Origin: Streptacidiphilus jiangxiensis
GTDB taxonomy: Bacteria > Actinomycetota > Actinomycetes > Streptomycetales > Streptomycetaceae
NCBI RefSeq assembly: GCF_900109465.1
Contig: NZ_FOAZ01000003.1
Location: 62,001 to 126,000, forward strand
DNA length: 64,000 bases
Direction of reading: 5' to 3'
Shown here: positions 50,440-59,008 of the stretch, piece after piece
Position numbering within the stretch: the first letter of the stretch is position 1
How the letters are laid out: each line of letters opens with the position of its first letter
Notes under the pieces: generated by a model
The model's input: only the letters and a program-made list of their open reading frames with translations
Told to the model about the DNA's origin: nothing
Databases searched by the model: none
Position numbers and translations under genes: made by a program

Positions 50440-51093
50440 TCAGGGCGCGAGCGTCGCCCCGTCCGGTGCGGCGACGCTCGCCGCGACCAGTGCCTCCACC
50501 AGATCGCCCACCGCGGGCAGCCATGGCCGCCGCTGCGAGGACGCCGGGCGGCGGACCCAGCGCAGCGCGCCCGACGCGGTGCGCGAGGGCGGGAGCACGA
50601 CGAAGCCGCCGGGGCCGTGGTAGCGCAGGCTGGTCGGCACCCACTCCTGGGTCTCCAGCAGCTCGGCCAGCTCCGGGAACGAGTACGGCGCCACCAGCAG
50701 CACGTAGCGCGTCGGTGTCGCGATCACCGGCCCGGTGCGGACGTGCAGCGCGTCGAAGTAGTCCAGGACCCGCGCACCGGCCTCGGCGGGCAGGCTGAGC
50801 GCGCAGACCTTGCCCCCCGTGGCGACCAGGACCGGCGCCTGCGGACGGCGCGACCACCACCACTGGATCATCCGGTCGTCCGTCGTCGCGGCGAGCAGTT
50901 TGGGGTCGTGCGGATGGACCCCGGGAATCAGGCAGTCCGGCCGGGGGCAGCGGCAGCCGCCGTCCGCTCCGAGGCCGACTCCGGGCAGCACCGGCCAACC
51001 CCACCCCTGGGAAGCGATCCTGGCCGCGCCGCGGAGTCGCGCCCGGGAGCGGAGCCGACCCACCTTGCTGACGAGTGTTGATACCCCGCGCAT
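50440..51093 (-). CDS. Prim-Pol-domain protein (bifunctional DNA primase/polymerase-like)
   Basis: Protein of 217 residues with an AAGGAA site before the ATG at 51093. It matches the short streptomycete version of the Prim-Pol domain: GWGWPVLPGVGLGADGGCRC, the Cys-rich CRCPRPDCLIPGVHPHDPKL segment, and DRMIQWWWSRRPQAPVLVAT. The classic DxD metal pair of active Prim-Pol is not obvious here (ATGGKVCALSLP follows where it would be), so catalysis is uncertain. It is convergent with the small-RNA unit and DUF5926. Confidence 0.8.
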   Translation of the reverse strand: MRGVSTLVSKVGRLRSRARLRGAARIASQGWGWPVLPGVGLGADGGCRCPRPDCLIPGVHPHDPKLLAATTDDRMIQWWWSRRPQAPVLVATGGKVCALSLPAEAGARVLDYFDALHVRTGPVIATPTRYVLLVAPYSFPELAELLETQEWVPTSLRYHGPGGFVVLPPSRTASGALRWVRRPASSQRRPWLPAVGDLVEALVAASVAAPDGATLAP

Positions 51094-51444
51094 GAGCACT
51101 CGTTCCTTTCCGTGACGGTCAAGGATCGGTACGTGACCTCGCGCAACGAGAAGCGCACCACGCCCGACGGGCTCGTGGAAGCCGACGGGACGGGCGCGGG
51201 ACGGCGGTGACATCCGGCTACCAGGACCTTCCGGCCCGGGCGATGCCGCCCCTACCGGTTCTCTACCCATCGAAGGCTCGCGCGAGCACGTTCTGGGACG
51301 AGACTGACGCATCGTCCGGAATGACGCACGGTGAGCGCCAATGGTTCCTCCGTTCGGGGTATTCCCCCGGCGGTGTGCGAACGGGTCTGCTAGAGGGATC
51401 GACGCGGGGGTGTCGCGGAGCGGCGGGGACCGTACCATCCGGGG
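51094..51444. other. Intergenic divergent region, no gene
   Basis: 351 bases between divergent genes. Open frames here overlap with no ribosome binding sites. GGGGTATTCCC (51354-51364) resembles a stress-sigma -10 box, but no GTTT lies at the right distance. The promoters of both flanking genes must lie here. Confidence 0.4.
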
Positions 51445-52110
51445 ATGGCCCCGGACTCTGCATCGGCCCACGAGGCTGATTCCGCATCAATTCCCGTTCC
51501 GGACAACGCACCCGAATGCGTCGTCGTGGTGCCCGCCCACAACGACGCGGGTCGGATCGCCCTGACGGTGCTGGCCGCGCGCGCCCTACCGGGCGTACGG
51601 GCGGTGGTGGTGCTGGAATCCGGCCCGAGCGCCTCGACCGATTCCACCCGGCGGGTCGCCGCCGACAGCGGCGCGGCGGTGCCCGCGGACGCCTCGGCCC
51701 TGGCCGGATACGCACCTCTGCCGCTGCTGTTCCTGGACGCGGGCCGCCAGCAACGGGTCACGGAGGCGCTGACCCTGCTCGGGCCCGTCGTGGCGGGCCG
51801 GGCGGACGCCACGGTGGCCGTCGGCGGCGGGCGCGGGGACGCGGCGGCCCGGCTGTCCAGGCGGGGCCTGGAGCGGGCCGGGCTGGTCCTGCCGGGGGTC
51901 CTGTCGGGCGAGTACTGCCTGAGCCACGCGGCCTGGTCGCTGAGCTGGCCGCCGGCGGCGGGTGCGGGGGCACTGCCCGGTGCGGTCGCCGATCTGCTGC
52001 GGGCCGGACGGACGGTCCTTCCGGTCGTGCTCGAAGCACCGAGGGAGCACCGGGCCCGCGGCTGGCGCGGGCGGCGGCAGGTGGCCCGGGCGCTGCGGGA
52101 ACGTCGGTGA
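51445..52110 (+). CDS. GT2-like (GT-A fold) protein lacking the DxD motif
   Basis: Protein of 221 residues. Its first half reads CVVVVPAHNDAGRIALTVLA and GVRAVVVLESGPSASTDSTRR, the opening of family 2 glycosyltransferases (VVVPAHNE ... VVVDDGSTDGT), but the acidic residues of that motif are replaced. The second half is short and lacks a clear DxD or catalytic base. It may be a non-catalytic relative or act on an unusual nucleotide sugar. The function is not known. The start at 51445 is the first ATG with a GGGGAT sequence upstream. Confidence 0.7.
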   Translation: MAPDSASAHEADSASIPVPDNAPECVVVVPAHNDAGRIALTVLAARALPGVRAVVVLESGPSASTDSTRRVAADSGAAVPADASALAGYAPLPLLFLDAGRQQRVTEALTLLGPVVAGRADATVAVGGGRGDAAARLSRRGLERAGLVLPGVLSGEYCLSHAAWSLSWPPAAGAGALPGAVADLLRAGRTVLPVVLEAPREHRARGWRGRRQVARALRERR

Positions 52111-52364
52111 CCAGCCGGATCATCGCAGCCGGTAACAGAACTCGATCTGATAAACGATCATTCGCACCGATGTTTTTCGGCCAAATATTCGGGCAAAGAC
52201 ACCAACCACCCGGCAGCGGACAGTTCTGGACATCACCCGATCGGTGTGTGTAGAAGAGACTCATTAATTGCCGTATGGCATGACATGGGGGTGCATAGTG
52301 ATTCAATTCAGACAATCCACTAAGAATCCAGCATCACTCTTTGTAGTTTTCGCAGGTGCGGACC
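52111..52364. other. A+T-rich upstream region of the SpoIIE-like gene
   Basis: About 250 bases with much lower G+C than the rest of the window (TGATAAACGATCATTC, GGCCAAATATTCGGG, ACTCATTAATTGCC). No gene is seen. It is a likely regulatory region for the phosphatase gene and possibly a target for nucleoid-associated proteins. Confidence 0.5.
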
Positions 52365-53645
52365 ATGGCTGAGCCCCAGACCACCACTCCGCCCACGGCC
52401 CTGGGCCTCCCCGCGCCCGCCGGCCCTGCTGAAACGATCAGCGGCGAGCAGATCTGTGCCATGCGCGAGCGCTCCGCCGACCCCCTGGCTGATTTGACCA
52501 CCCTCTACGACCTGACCGACCGGCTCGGCAGCGCACCCGACCTCACCGCGGCACTGAACGGCGTCCTCACCGACGGCGCGGCCCTGGTCGGCGCCAGCCG
52601 GGGCATGCTCCTGCTCACCCACCCCTTCACCACCCTCGGCCTCGGCCTCGACCGCGCCGACCTCGGCGCGCTGGAGACCGTCCCCACCGCCCAGGTCCTG
52701 CGCCCGAGCGCGGGCGAACCGACCGGCGACCGCTTCCAGGAGGTCGCGGTCCAGCTCGGCATCGCCGCGTCCTACGCCCAGCCGCTGGCCGACCTCGGCT
52801 CCGTGGTCTGGTTCTACGACACCCCCACCCAGCCGAGCGAGCGCGAACAGCGCCTCGCCGGGCTCTACTGCGCCTCCGCCGCGCGCATCCTGGCCAAGGA
52901 GGTCGACCGGGACCGCCTGCGCCGGACCGCTGACGCGCTGCGCCGCGGCCTGCTCCCCAACGCGCTGCCGCGGACCCCCGGCATGCGGCTCGCCGCGCGC
53001 TGCGTCCCCGCCGGGCTCGACGGCGCGGGCGGCTGCGACTGGTACGACGCGATCGCCCTGCCGGAAGGCGCGCTGGCCCTCAGCGTCGGCAGCGTCACCG
53101 GGGGCGGCCCCGACTCGGCGGCCGCCATGGGCCGCCTGCGCGCGGCGCTGCGCGCGTACGCCGTGCTGGAGGGCGAGGACCCGGTCGCCGTGCTCGGCGA
53201 TCTGGAGCTGCTGCTGAAGAGCACGGAGGCGGCCCGCAGTGCGACGGCGCTGTACGCGTACGTCGAACCGGGCGCGCGCCGGCTCTCCCTGGCCGGGGCC
53301 GGCCAGTGCCCGCCGCTGCTGGTCACCTCGTTCGGCGCCTCGTTCGTGGAGACCTCCCTGAGCGCACCCCTGGGCATGCTGAGCTGCTGGGAGGCGCCCG
53401 GCGTGGAGCTGCGCGCGGACCGCGGCGATCTGCTGCTGCTCTACACCGACGGGCTCGCCCGCCGCTGCGGCAGCTCCCTCCACGCCGGCCAGGCTCGCCT
53501 GCGCGCGGCGGCGGCGGAGGCACCGCGCGACATCCGCCACGACCCGGAACGTTTCTGCGACCACCTCCTGGAAACCTGCCTCGGCACGCCGCGACCGGAC
53601 CCGGGCGAGGACGACGTGGTCCTGCTGGCAGCCAGGTTCGAGTAG
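52365..53645 (+). CDS. GAF / SpoIIE-type PP2C phosphatase, possibly inactive
   Basis: Protein of 426 residues. A GAF-like domain (about 45-185) precedes a SpoIIE/RsbU PP2C domain (about 205-426) with GGCDWYDAIALPEGALALSV, GPDSAAAMGRLRAALRAYAV, LLLLYTDGLARRC and GEDDVVLLAARFE. In the normal motif GDVxGHG the first Asp binds the metal; here the sequence is LSVGSVTGGGPDS, with Ser in its place. Dephosphorylation of an anti-anti-sigma factor may thus be impaired. The ATG at 52365 is preferred to a GTG nine bases upstream. Confidence 0.85.
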   Translation: MAEPQTTTPPTALGLPAPAGPAETISGEQICAMRERSADPLADLTTLYDLTDRLGSAPDLTAALNGVLTDGAALVGASRGMLLLTHPFTTLGLGLDRADLGALETVPTAQVLRPSAGEPTGDRFQEVAVQLGIAASYAQPLADLGSVVWFYDTPTQPSEREQRLAGLYCASAARILAKEVDRDRLRRTADALRRGLLPNALPRTPGMRLAARCVPAGLDGAGGCDWYDAIALPEGALALSVGSVTGGGPDSAAAMGRLRAALRAYAVLEGEDPVAVLGDLELLLKSTEAARSATALYAYVEPGARRLSLAGAGQCPPLLVTSFGASFVETSLSAPLGMLSCWEAPGVELRADRGDLLLLYTDGLARRCGSSLHAGQARLRAAAAEAPRDIRHDPERFCDHLLETCLGTPRPDPGEDDVVLLAARFE

Positions 53646-53660
53646 GCGCCCGGTTGCACC

Positions 53661-53800
53661 TTCCGGGGGCGCGAGGCTCTGCCCGTGCGGCTCCGCCGCG
53701 TGGGCGCGAACGACCACTGACGAGCAGATGGCCCTGCGCGTTCGGGGCTCTACCTGCGTGCGTGGCTTGTCGCGCAGTTCCCCGCGCCCCTGGACAGTGC
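53661..53800. repeat. Intergenic repeat element B
   Basis: Shares with element A (21443-21579) the left end GGGGGCGCGAGGCTCTGCC, GCGGCTCCGCCGCGTGGGCG inside, the short run ATGGCCCTG, and the right end GCGCAGTTCCCCGCGCCCCT. GGTTGCACC lies before it and GTGCAAGTTA after it. It follows the phosphatase gene. Confidence 0.6.
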
Positions 53801-53919
53801 AAGTTACCCAACGACTGTTATGAACCCACCCTTCCGCCGTACCCTTGTACGGACCGCGTGCCCAGGACACCCCTGACATTCGTGCGCGTGTTCCCCGTAC
53901 CACGAGGAGGCGACAGAGC

Positions 53920-55395
53920 GTGACCGAGGAGAACCTCGCGCCCGAGGAGACCGAAGAGGCCGCGCCGCAGGCGATCAAGCAGCGGAAGAACGGCCTGTAC
54001 CCGGCCATCTCCGACGAGCTGACCGCCGTCATGAAGGCCGGCTGGGCCGACACGGAGCTGCGGGACCTCGTGCCCGCCGAGCAGTCCGCGTACGCGGCCA
54101 AGCGTCGCGCCGCGCTCTCCGCGCGGTTCCCGGGCGAGCGGCTGGTGGTTCCGGCCGGGAACCTGAAGACCCGGTCGAACGACACCGAGTACAGCTTCCG
54201 CGCCGCCACGGAGTACGTGCACCTGACCGGCGACCAGACCGAGGACGCGGTCCTCGTGCTGGAGCCGCAGGGCGACGGGCACGACGCGTACCTGTACCTG
54301 CTGCCGCGCTCCAACCGTGAGAACGGCGAGTTCTGGCTCAGCGGCCAGGGGGAGCTGTGGGTCGGCCGCCGCCACAGCCTCGCCGAGGCGGAGACGCTGC
54401 TCGGGCTGCCCGCCCGGGACGTGCGCGAGGCCGCGGCGGAGCTGGCCGAGCGCGCCGAGGAGCACCCGGCCGTCACCCGCGTCGTGCGCGGGTACGACGC
54501 CGGGATCGAGGCCGCCCTCGCTCCGCACACCACCAAGCACGGCGACGCCGAGCTCAAGGTCTTCCTGAGCGAGCTGCGCCTGGTCAAGGACGAGTGGGAG
54601 ATCGCGCAGCTGCAGGCCGCCTGCGACGCGACCACCAAGGGCTTCACCGACGTCGTGCGGGAGCTCGCGCAGGCCGTCGCCACCTCGGAGCGGTGGATCG
54701 AGGGCACCTTCTTCCGGCGCGCCCGGGTCGACGGCAACGACGTGGGCTACGGCTCCATCTGCGCCGCCGGTCCGCACGCGACCACGCTGCACTGGGTCCG
54801 CAACGACGGCCAGGTCCGCCCGGGCGAGCTGCTGCTGCTGGACGCCGGCGTGGAGACGACGACGCTCTACACCGCCGACGTCACCCGCACCCTGCCGATC
54901 AACGGCGAGTTCGACGAGCTGCAGCGGAAGATCTACCAGGCCGTCTACGACGCCCAGGAGGCCGGCATCGCGGCCGTGAAGCCGGGTGCGCGCTACCGCG
55001 ACTTCCACGAGGCGTCGCAGCAGGTGCTCGCGGAGCGGCTGGTCGAGTGGGGTCTGCTCGAGGGCCCGGTCGAGCGGGTGCTGGAGCTGGGCCTGCAGCG
55101 CCGCTGGACGCTGCACGGCACCGGCCACATGCTCGGCCTGGACGTCCACGACTGCGCCCAGGCGCGCGTCGAGTCCTACGTCGACTGCGTGCTGGAGCCG
55201 GGCATGGTCCTCACCGTCGAGCCGGGTCTGTACTTCCAGGCCGACGACCTGACCGTGCCGGAGGCGTACCGCGGCATCGGCGTCCGGATCGAGGACGACA
55301 TCCTGGTCACCGCCGACGGCAACCGCAACCTCTCGGCGGCGCTCCCGCGCACCGCCGACGAGGTCGAAAGCTGGATGGCGAGCCTCAACAGCTGA
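53920..55395 (+). CDS. pepP: Xaa-Pro aminopeptidase (aminopeptidase P)
   Basis: M24B metallopeptidase of 491 residues that removes an N-terminal residue before proline. The N-terminal domain (about 40-240) carries SNDTEYSFRAATEYVHLTGD. The catalytic pita-bread domain has the five metal ligands: Asp in LLLDAGVETTTLYTADVTRT (two), His in LHGTGHMLGLDVHDC, Glu in MVLTVEPGLYFQ and Glu in GIGVRIEDDILVT. GAGGAGG lies eleven bases before the GTG at 53920. Cytosolic; single-gene unit. Confidence 0.95.
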   Translation: MTEENLAPEETEEAAPQAIKQRKNGLYPAISDELTAVMKAGWADTELRDLVPAEQSAYAAKRRAALSARFPGERLVVPAGNLKTRSNDTEYSFRAATEYVHLTGDQTEDAVLVLEPQGDGHDAYLYLLPRSNRENGEFWLSGQGELWVGRRHSLAEAETLLGLPARDVREAAAELAERAEEHPAVTRVVRGYDAGIEAALAPHTTKHGDAELKVFLSELRLVKDEWEIAQLQAACDATTKGFTDVVRELAQAVATSERWIEGTFFRRARVDGNDVGYGSICAAGPHATTLHWVRNDGQVRPGELLLLDAGVETTTLYTADVTRTLPINGEFDELQRKIYQAVYDAQEAGIAAVKPGARYRDFHEASQQVLAERLVEWGLLEGPVERVLELGLQRRWTLHGTGHMLGLDVHDCAQARVESYVDCVLEPGMVLTVEPGLYFQADDLTVPEAYRGIGVRIEDDILVTADGNRNLSAALPRTADEVESWMASLNS

Positions 55396-55439
55396 GGCCC
55401 GCCATCGGGTCGATCAGTCAGCGGTCATGGCCGCGTGGT

Positions 55440-56111
55440 TCAGCCGAGCCGCGCGGCCATCGTCTTGAGGACGTTGAGCGAGCCGGCGGTCACGTCGAGG
55501 TGCGGGTTGGTGCCCTCGACGGTGACGAAGGAGACCGTGTTGCCGCGCTGGACGAAGAACTCCTGCGCGTCCGACGGCAGGTCGGGCAGCTCGGCCGGAC
55601 GGCCCAGCTTGTTGCGGATCTCCACCCGGTAGGAGACGCCGTCCTGGATCCACGCGGTGCGGTCGACGCGGGCGTGCACGGGCTTGCCGGTCTGCATGTC
55701 CACCGCGCCGTGGTCGAGACGGCCGACGCAGGTCGCGTAGTCGAACTCGATCCGCTTGAGCGCGGCCTTGGCCTTGGCGGCGCTGGAGAAGTGGAAGAGG
55801 ACCTCGCTGCCCTGAACGTGGCGCGCCTTGGTGCCGTACTGCTCGACCGAGACGGAGCTGCTGTGCAGCTCGTGGGTCGGGTCGGCCGCACCGCAGGTGT
55901 AGAGCCACTGGAACTCGCCCGTGGTGGTGTAGCGGGTCTTCGGCTCCGCCTGCCAGTGGAAGGCGGACGTCTGCGGCATCTGGGCGCCGGTCAGCCACGG
56001 GGAGGTGTGGCCGGCCGCGTTCGCGGTGCCGGTGGCCCCGGCGGCCAGACCGAGCGCGACAGCGGCGACGGCGGCGAACTTGGCGGCGCGGGACGAACGC
56101 AGAGCACGCAT
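55440..56111 (-). CDS. Secreted hypothetical protein
   Basis: Secreted protein of 223 residues; signal peptide AAKFAAVAAVALGLAAGATGTANA. The mature part has two Cys (YTCGAA, YATCVGR), likely a disulfide, and alternating strands (GSEVLFHFSSAAKAKAALKR, VSFVTVEGTNPHLDV). The pattern resembles the extracellular sensor-like domain of PknH-type proteins, seen as free secreted proteins in streptomycetes; I am not certain of that assignment. It is convergent with aminopeptidase P and divergent from the GlxA-type regulator. Confidence 0.75.
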   Translation of the reverse strand: MRALRSSRAAKFAAVAAVALGLAAGATGTANAAGHTSPWLTGAQMPQTSAFHWQAEPKTRYTTTGEFQWLYTCGAADPTHELHSSSVSVEQYGTKARHVQGSEVLFHFSSAAKAKAALKRIEFDYATCVGRLDHGAVDMQTGKPVHARVDRTAWIQDGVSYRVEIRNKLGRPAELPDLPSDAQEFFVQRGNTVSFVTVEGTNPHLDVTAGSLNVLKTMAARLG

Positions 56112-56245
56112 GACTGGACCCCCCAGGGTTCCTCGGTGAGGCGCGCTGTGTCGCGCCTCGCTGCGATCACCATTAGATCGGACCGGCCGTCACTGCTCTC
56201 TGCCCGAACCGTCTTGATCACGTAACAGCGGGATAAGGTCGCGTC

Positions 56246-57250
56246 ATGGCCGTCGACCTCGTCCTGACCAGGCAGCCCGCGTCCGTGCACACCGTGGCCG
56301 TGCTGGCTTTCGACGGCATGGCCCCGTTCGAACTCGGGGTGGTGGTCGAGGTGTTCGGGCTGGCTCGGCCCGAGCTCGGGGATCTGCCCTGGTACGAGCT
56401 GAAGGTCTGCGCCGAGGAGCCCGGGCGGGATCTGCGGGCCGTGGGCGGGTTCAGCCTCAAGGCCGAGCACGGGTTGGACGCCCTGGCCGCCGCGGACACC
56501 GTGATCGTCCCCGGGGTGGCGCGCGCCGGCGGCGAGGTGTCGCCCGCGCTGGTCGCGGCGCTGCGCCAGGCACACGCGCGGGGTGCGCGGCTGGTCTCCA
56601 TCTGCTCGGGCGCGTTCGCACTCGCCGCGGCCGGCGTGCTGACGGGCCGTCGGGCGACCACGCACTGGCGCTACGCGGACCTGCTGGCCGCCCAGTACCC
56701 GGATGTCGAGGTCGACTCGGACGTCCTCTACGTCGACAACGGCGACGTGCTGAGCAGTGCCGGCAGCGCCGCCGGCATCGACCTGTGCCTGTACCTGGTC
56801 CGCGCGGACCACGGCGCGCAGGTGGCCAACACCGTCGCCCGCCGGTTCGTGGTGCCGCCGCACCGGGAGGGCGGCCAGGCCCAGTTCATCGAGGCGGCGG
56901 TCGGCCCGCTGCGCCCGGAGGAGGACGGCGTCGCGCGCAGCATGGCCTGGGCGATGGAGCGCCTCGCGGCCCCACTGACGGTCTCCCGGCTGGCCCAGGT
57001 GGCCGGCATGTCGGAACGCTCCTACCTGCGGCACTTCGCCGGCCGGAACGGGACGAGCCCGATGCGCTGGGTGATCGCGCAGCGCGTCGCGGCCAGCCTG
57101 CCTCTGCTGGAGTCCGGGTCCGCGCCGATCGAGGAGGTGGCGACGGCTGTCGGGTTCGACAGCGCCGCCACCTTCCGTCACCACTTCACCCGGACGATGC
57201 GGACCACGCCGACGGCGTACCGGCGGGCGTTCGGCCGGGTGGCCTCGTAG
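56246..57250 (+). CDS. GlxA-family regulator (DJ-1/PfpI plus AraC HTH)
   Basis: Transcription regulator of 334 residues. The DJ-1/PfpI-like domain covers about 12-200 (VAVLAFDGMAPFELGVVVEV; the Cys elbow in LVSICSGAFALAAAGVLTGR), and the AraC domain covers about 235-330 with two helix-turn-helix units (SRLAQVAGMSERSYLRHFAG and IEEVATAVGFDSAATFRHHF). Members sense small nitrogen or choline-derived compounds. The neighbours do not reveal a target. It is monocistronic. Confidence 0.93.
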   Translation: MAVDLVLTRQPASVHTVAVLAFDGMAPFELGVVVEVFGLARPELGDLPWYELKVCAEEPGRDLRAVGGFSLKAEHGLDALAAADTVIVPGVARAGGEVSPALVAALRQAHARGARLVSICSGAFALAAAGVLTGRRATTHWRYADLLAAQYPDVEVDSDVLYVDNGDVLSSAGSAAGIDLCLYLVRADHGAQVANTVARRFVVPPHREGGQAQFIEAAVGPLRPEEDGVARSMAWAMERLAAPLTVSRLAQVAGMSERSYLRHFAGRNGTSPMRWVIAQRVAASLPLLESGSAPIEEVATAVGFDSAATFRHHFTRTMRTTPTAYRRAFGRVAS

Positions 57251-57283
57251 GGCCTGTCCGACGATTCCCCTCGGATCGGGCCG

Positions 57284-57949
57284 TCAGAGGCTGCGGGCGG
57301 TGATGTCGCCCATGCCGGTGGTGGCGCGGATGTCGAGGCCGGGGGTGCCGTCGTTCTTCAGGGCATTGGCGACGCGGCCGTGGCCGGTGCCGGCGTCGAG
57401 GGTGGCGCAGACGCCCGGGGCGGCGCCGACGGTGATGTCGCCCATGTGGGTGTGCAGGACGACGGCCCCCACGGTGGCCTCGGCGATGCGGATGGCGCCG
57501 CGGTTGGTGGTGATCTGGGCGGCGCCGTTCAGGCGGCCGATCTCGACGTCGCCGTCGACGGCGGCCAGCCGGACGCCGGCGGCCTCGTCGATCTTGATCT
57601 GGCGGTAGGCGCCCTCGAAGTCGACCGCGCCCAGGCGGCCCACGCCGCGCAGTTCGCAGGCGTCGGTGCGGCCGGTGACGCTGGAGCCGGCGGGCAGCTG
57701 GACGGTGACCTCCACCGAGCCGGAGGGGCCGAAGAGCTGGTTGCGGGGCTCGGGGGTGCTGATCCGCAGCACGCCGCCGTCGAACGCGACGGTGGTGTTC
57801 TCGGCGGCCTTGACGTCGCGGCCCTTGCCCGGGTCGGCGGGGCGGACCTCGACGACGGTGTCGGTCCGGTCGGCGGCGATGACCTGGACCCGCCCGGCGG
57901 CGATCTCGACGACGGCGGCGATCGCGGCGGGGGTGTCGAACTTCTGCAT
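57284..57949 (-). CDS. DUF4097 beta-strand repeat protein
   Basis: Cytosolic protein of 221 residues, starting MQKFDTPAAIAAVVEI with no signal peptide. It consists of short repeating strands of the DUF4097 adhesin-like solenoid: ELRGVGRLGAVDFEGAYRQI, VDGDVEIGRLNGAAQITTNR, GAVVLHTHMGDITVGAAPGV. In streptomycetes the gene is commonly next to a GbsR/MarR-type regulator, as here (divergent, 234 bases between). The function is unknown. The shared region carries several GTTGC-type repeats that may be the regulator's binding sites. Confidence 0.87.
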   Translation of the reverse strand: MQKFDTPAAIAAVVEIAAGRVQVIAADRTDTVVEVRPADPGKGRDVKAAENTTVAFDGGVLRISTPEPRNQLFGPSGSVEVTVQLPAGSSVTGRTDACELRGVGRLGAVDFEGAYRQIKIDEAAGVRLAAVDGDVEIGRLNGAAQITTNRGAIRIAEATVGAVVLHTHMGDITVGAAPGVCATLDAGTGHGRVANALKNDGTPGLDIRATTGMGDITARSL

Positions 57950-57998
57950 GATGCTCTCCGGTGGGTGCACTGGTCGGCGTTTCCGACATGAGAAACGC

Positions 57999-58128
57999 TA
58001 CGTTGCGTTCCCGCACAGCGCAATGACTTCGTTGCATCCAACTTAGATATGCGCAGTTCAGAACCACTATTTCGTTGCAACGAGACGGAATCTAACGCAA
58101 TGACAGATCACCGTCGTCGTTGCATTGG
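57999..58128. promoter_or_regulatory. Cluster of CGTTGC half-sites in the divergent promoter region
   Basis: At least six copies of (C)GTTGC(A/G) or its complement: near 58001, 58018 (inverted), 58030, 58073 (as the palindrome CGTTGCAACG), 58094 (inverted) and 58118. They sit between the DUF4097 gene and the IS30-HTH/GbsR regulator and are good candidates for its binding sites. Confidence 0.5.
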
Positions 58129-58182
58129 ATGGACCTGAACGCTATGCTGGCCGCGTCGGGGACGGACGGAGGGAGACCGCAG

Positions 58183-58899
58183 GTGCCGGGAGGCCGACTC
58201 ACCCAGCAGGAACGCCAGCAGATCGCGCTGGGGCTGGCCGACGATCTCGCGTACGCCGAGATCGCACGGCGTCTGGACCGTCCCACCTCGACGATCACGC
58301 GCGAGGTCGACCGCAACGGTGGTCCGAACGCCTACCGGGCCGACCTCGCCCACCGCGCCACCGAGCACCGCGCCCGCCGCCGCAAGGCCACCGCGCCGCG
58401 CGGGCAGGGCATTTCGGACGACGCCCGCGACGAGGCCCTGCGCGCCTACGAGGAGACGTTCACGACCCTGCTCATGAGCCAGGGCCTGCCTCGGATGACC
58501 GCCCGCGTGATGACCCGGCTGATGACCGCCGACGACGGCATCACCGCCGCCGAGCTCGTCCAGCACCTGGAGGTCAGCCCCGCCTCCGTGTCCAAGGCGA
58601 TCGGCTTCCTCGAGGAGCAGGGCCTGGTCCGCCGCGAACGCGACGAGCGCCGCCGCGAACGCTACTTCGTCGACGAGGACGTCTGGTACCAGTCCACCAT
58701 CGCCAGTGCCCAGGGCATCGCGACGGTCGCCGCGACCGCGCGTCAGGGCGTCGCCGTCGTGGGTCGCGACAGCCCCGCCGCCACCCGGCTGGAGAACATC
58801 GCCCGCTTCAGCGACTTCATCAGCGAGACGATCCTGCGCGCGGCGGGGCAGGCCCGCGACATCCTCCACAGCAAGCCCGCGACCACCCGGGAGGACTGA
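58183..58899 (+). CDS. Regulator fusing an IS30-type HTH to a GbsR/MarR domain
   Basis: Protein of 238 residues from the GTG at 58183, six bases after GGAGGGAG; more upstream starts lack a ribosome binding site. The first 65 residues (LTQQERQQIALGLADDLAYA, EIARRLDRPTSTITREVDRN, YRADLAHRATEHRARRR) are the helix-turn-helix of IS30-family transposases. A GbsR/MarR winged helix follows (ITAAELVQHLEVSPASVSKA and FLEEQGLVRRERDERRRERY). Two DNA-binding units in one chain are unusual outside this actinobacterial group. It probably controls itself and the DUF4097 gene. Confidence 0.88.
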   Translation: MPGGRLTQQERQQIALGLADDLAYAEIARRLDRPTSTITREVDRNGGPNAYRADLAHRATEHRARRRKATAPRGQGISDDARDEALRAYEETFTTLLMSQGLPRMTARVMTRLMTADDGITAAELVQHLEVSPASVSKAIGFLEEQGLVRRERDERRRERYFVDEDVWYQSTIASAQGIATVAATARQGVAVVGRDSPAATRLENIARFSDFISETILRAAGQARDILHSKPATTRED

Positions 58900-59008
58900 C
58901 GGGGGTTCTCCCCACCCCCGAGGCGGGGAATGGCCGGATGGTCCGGGTCGGGCCGCGCTGGAAGTGTGAGTGGACGTCACCACACGACCTGCAGAAGGCA
59001 GAACCCTC

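Noticed and set aside
51354-51364. GGGGTATTCCC as a SigB-type promoter
   Set aside because: No GTTT-like box at 14-16 bases upstream.
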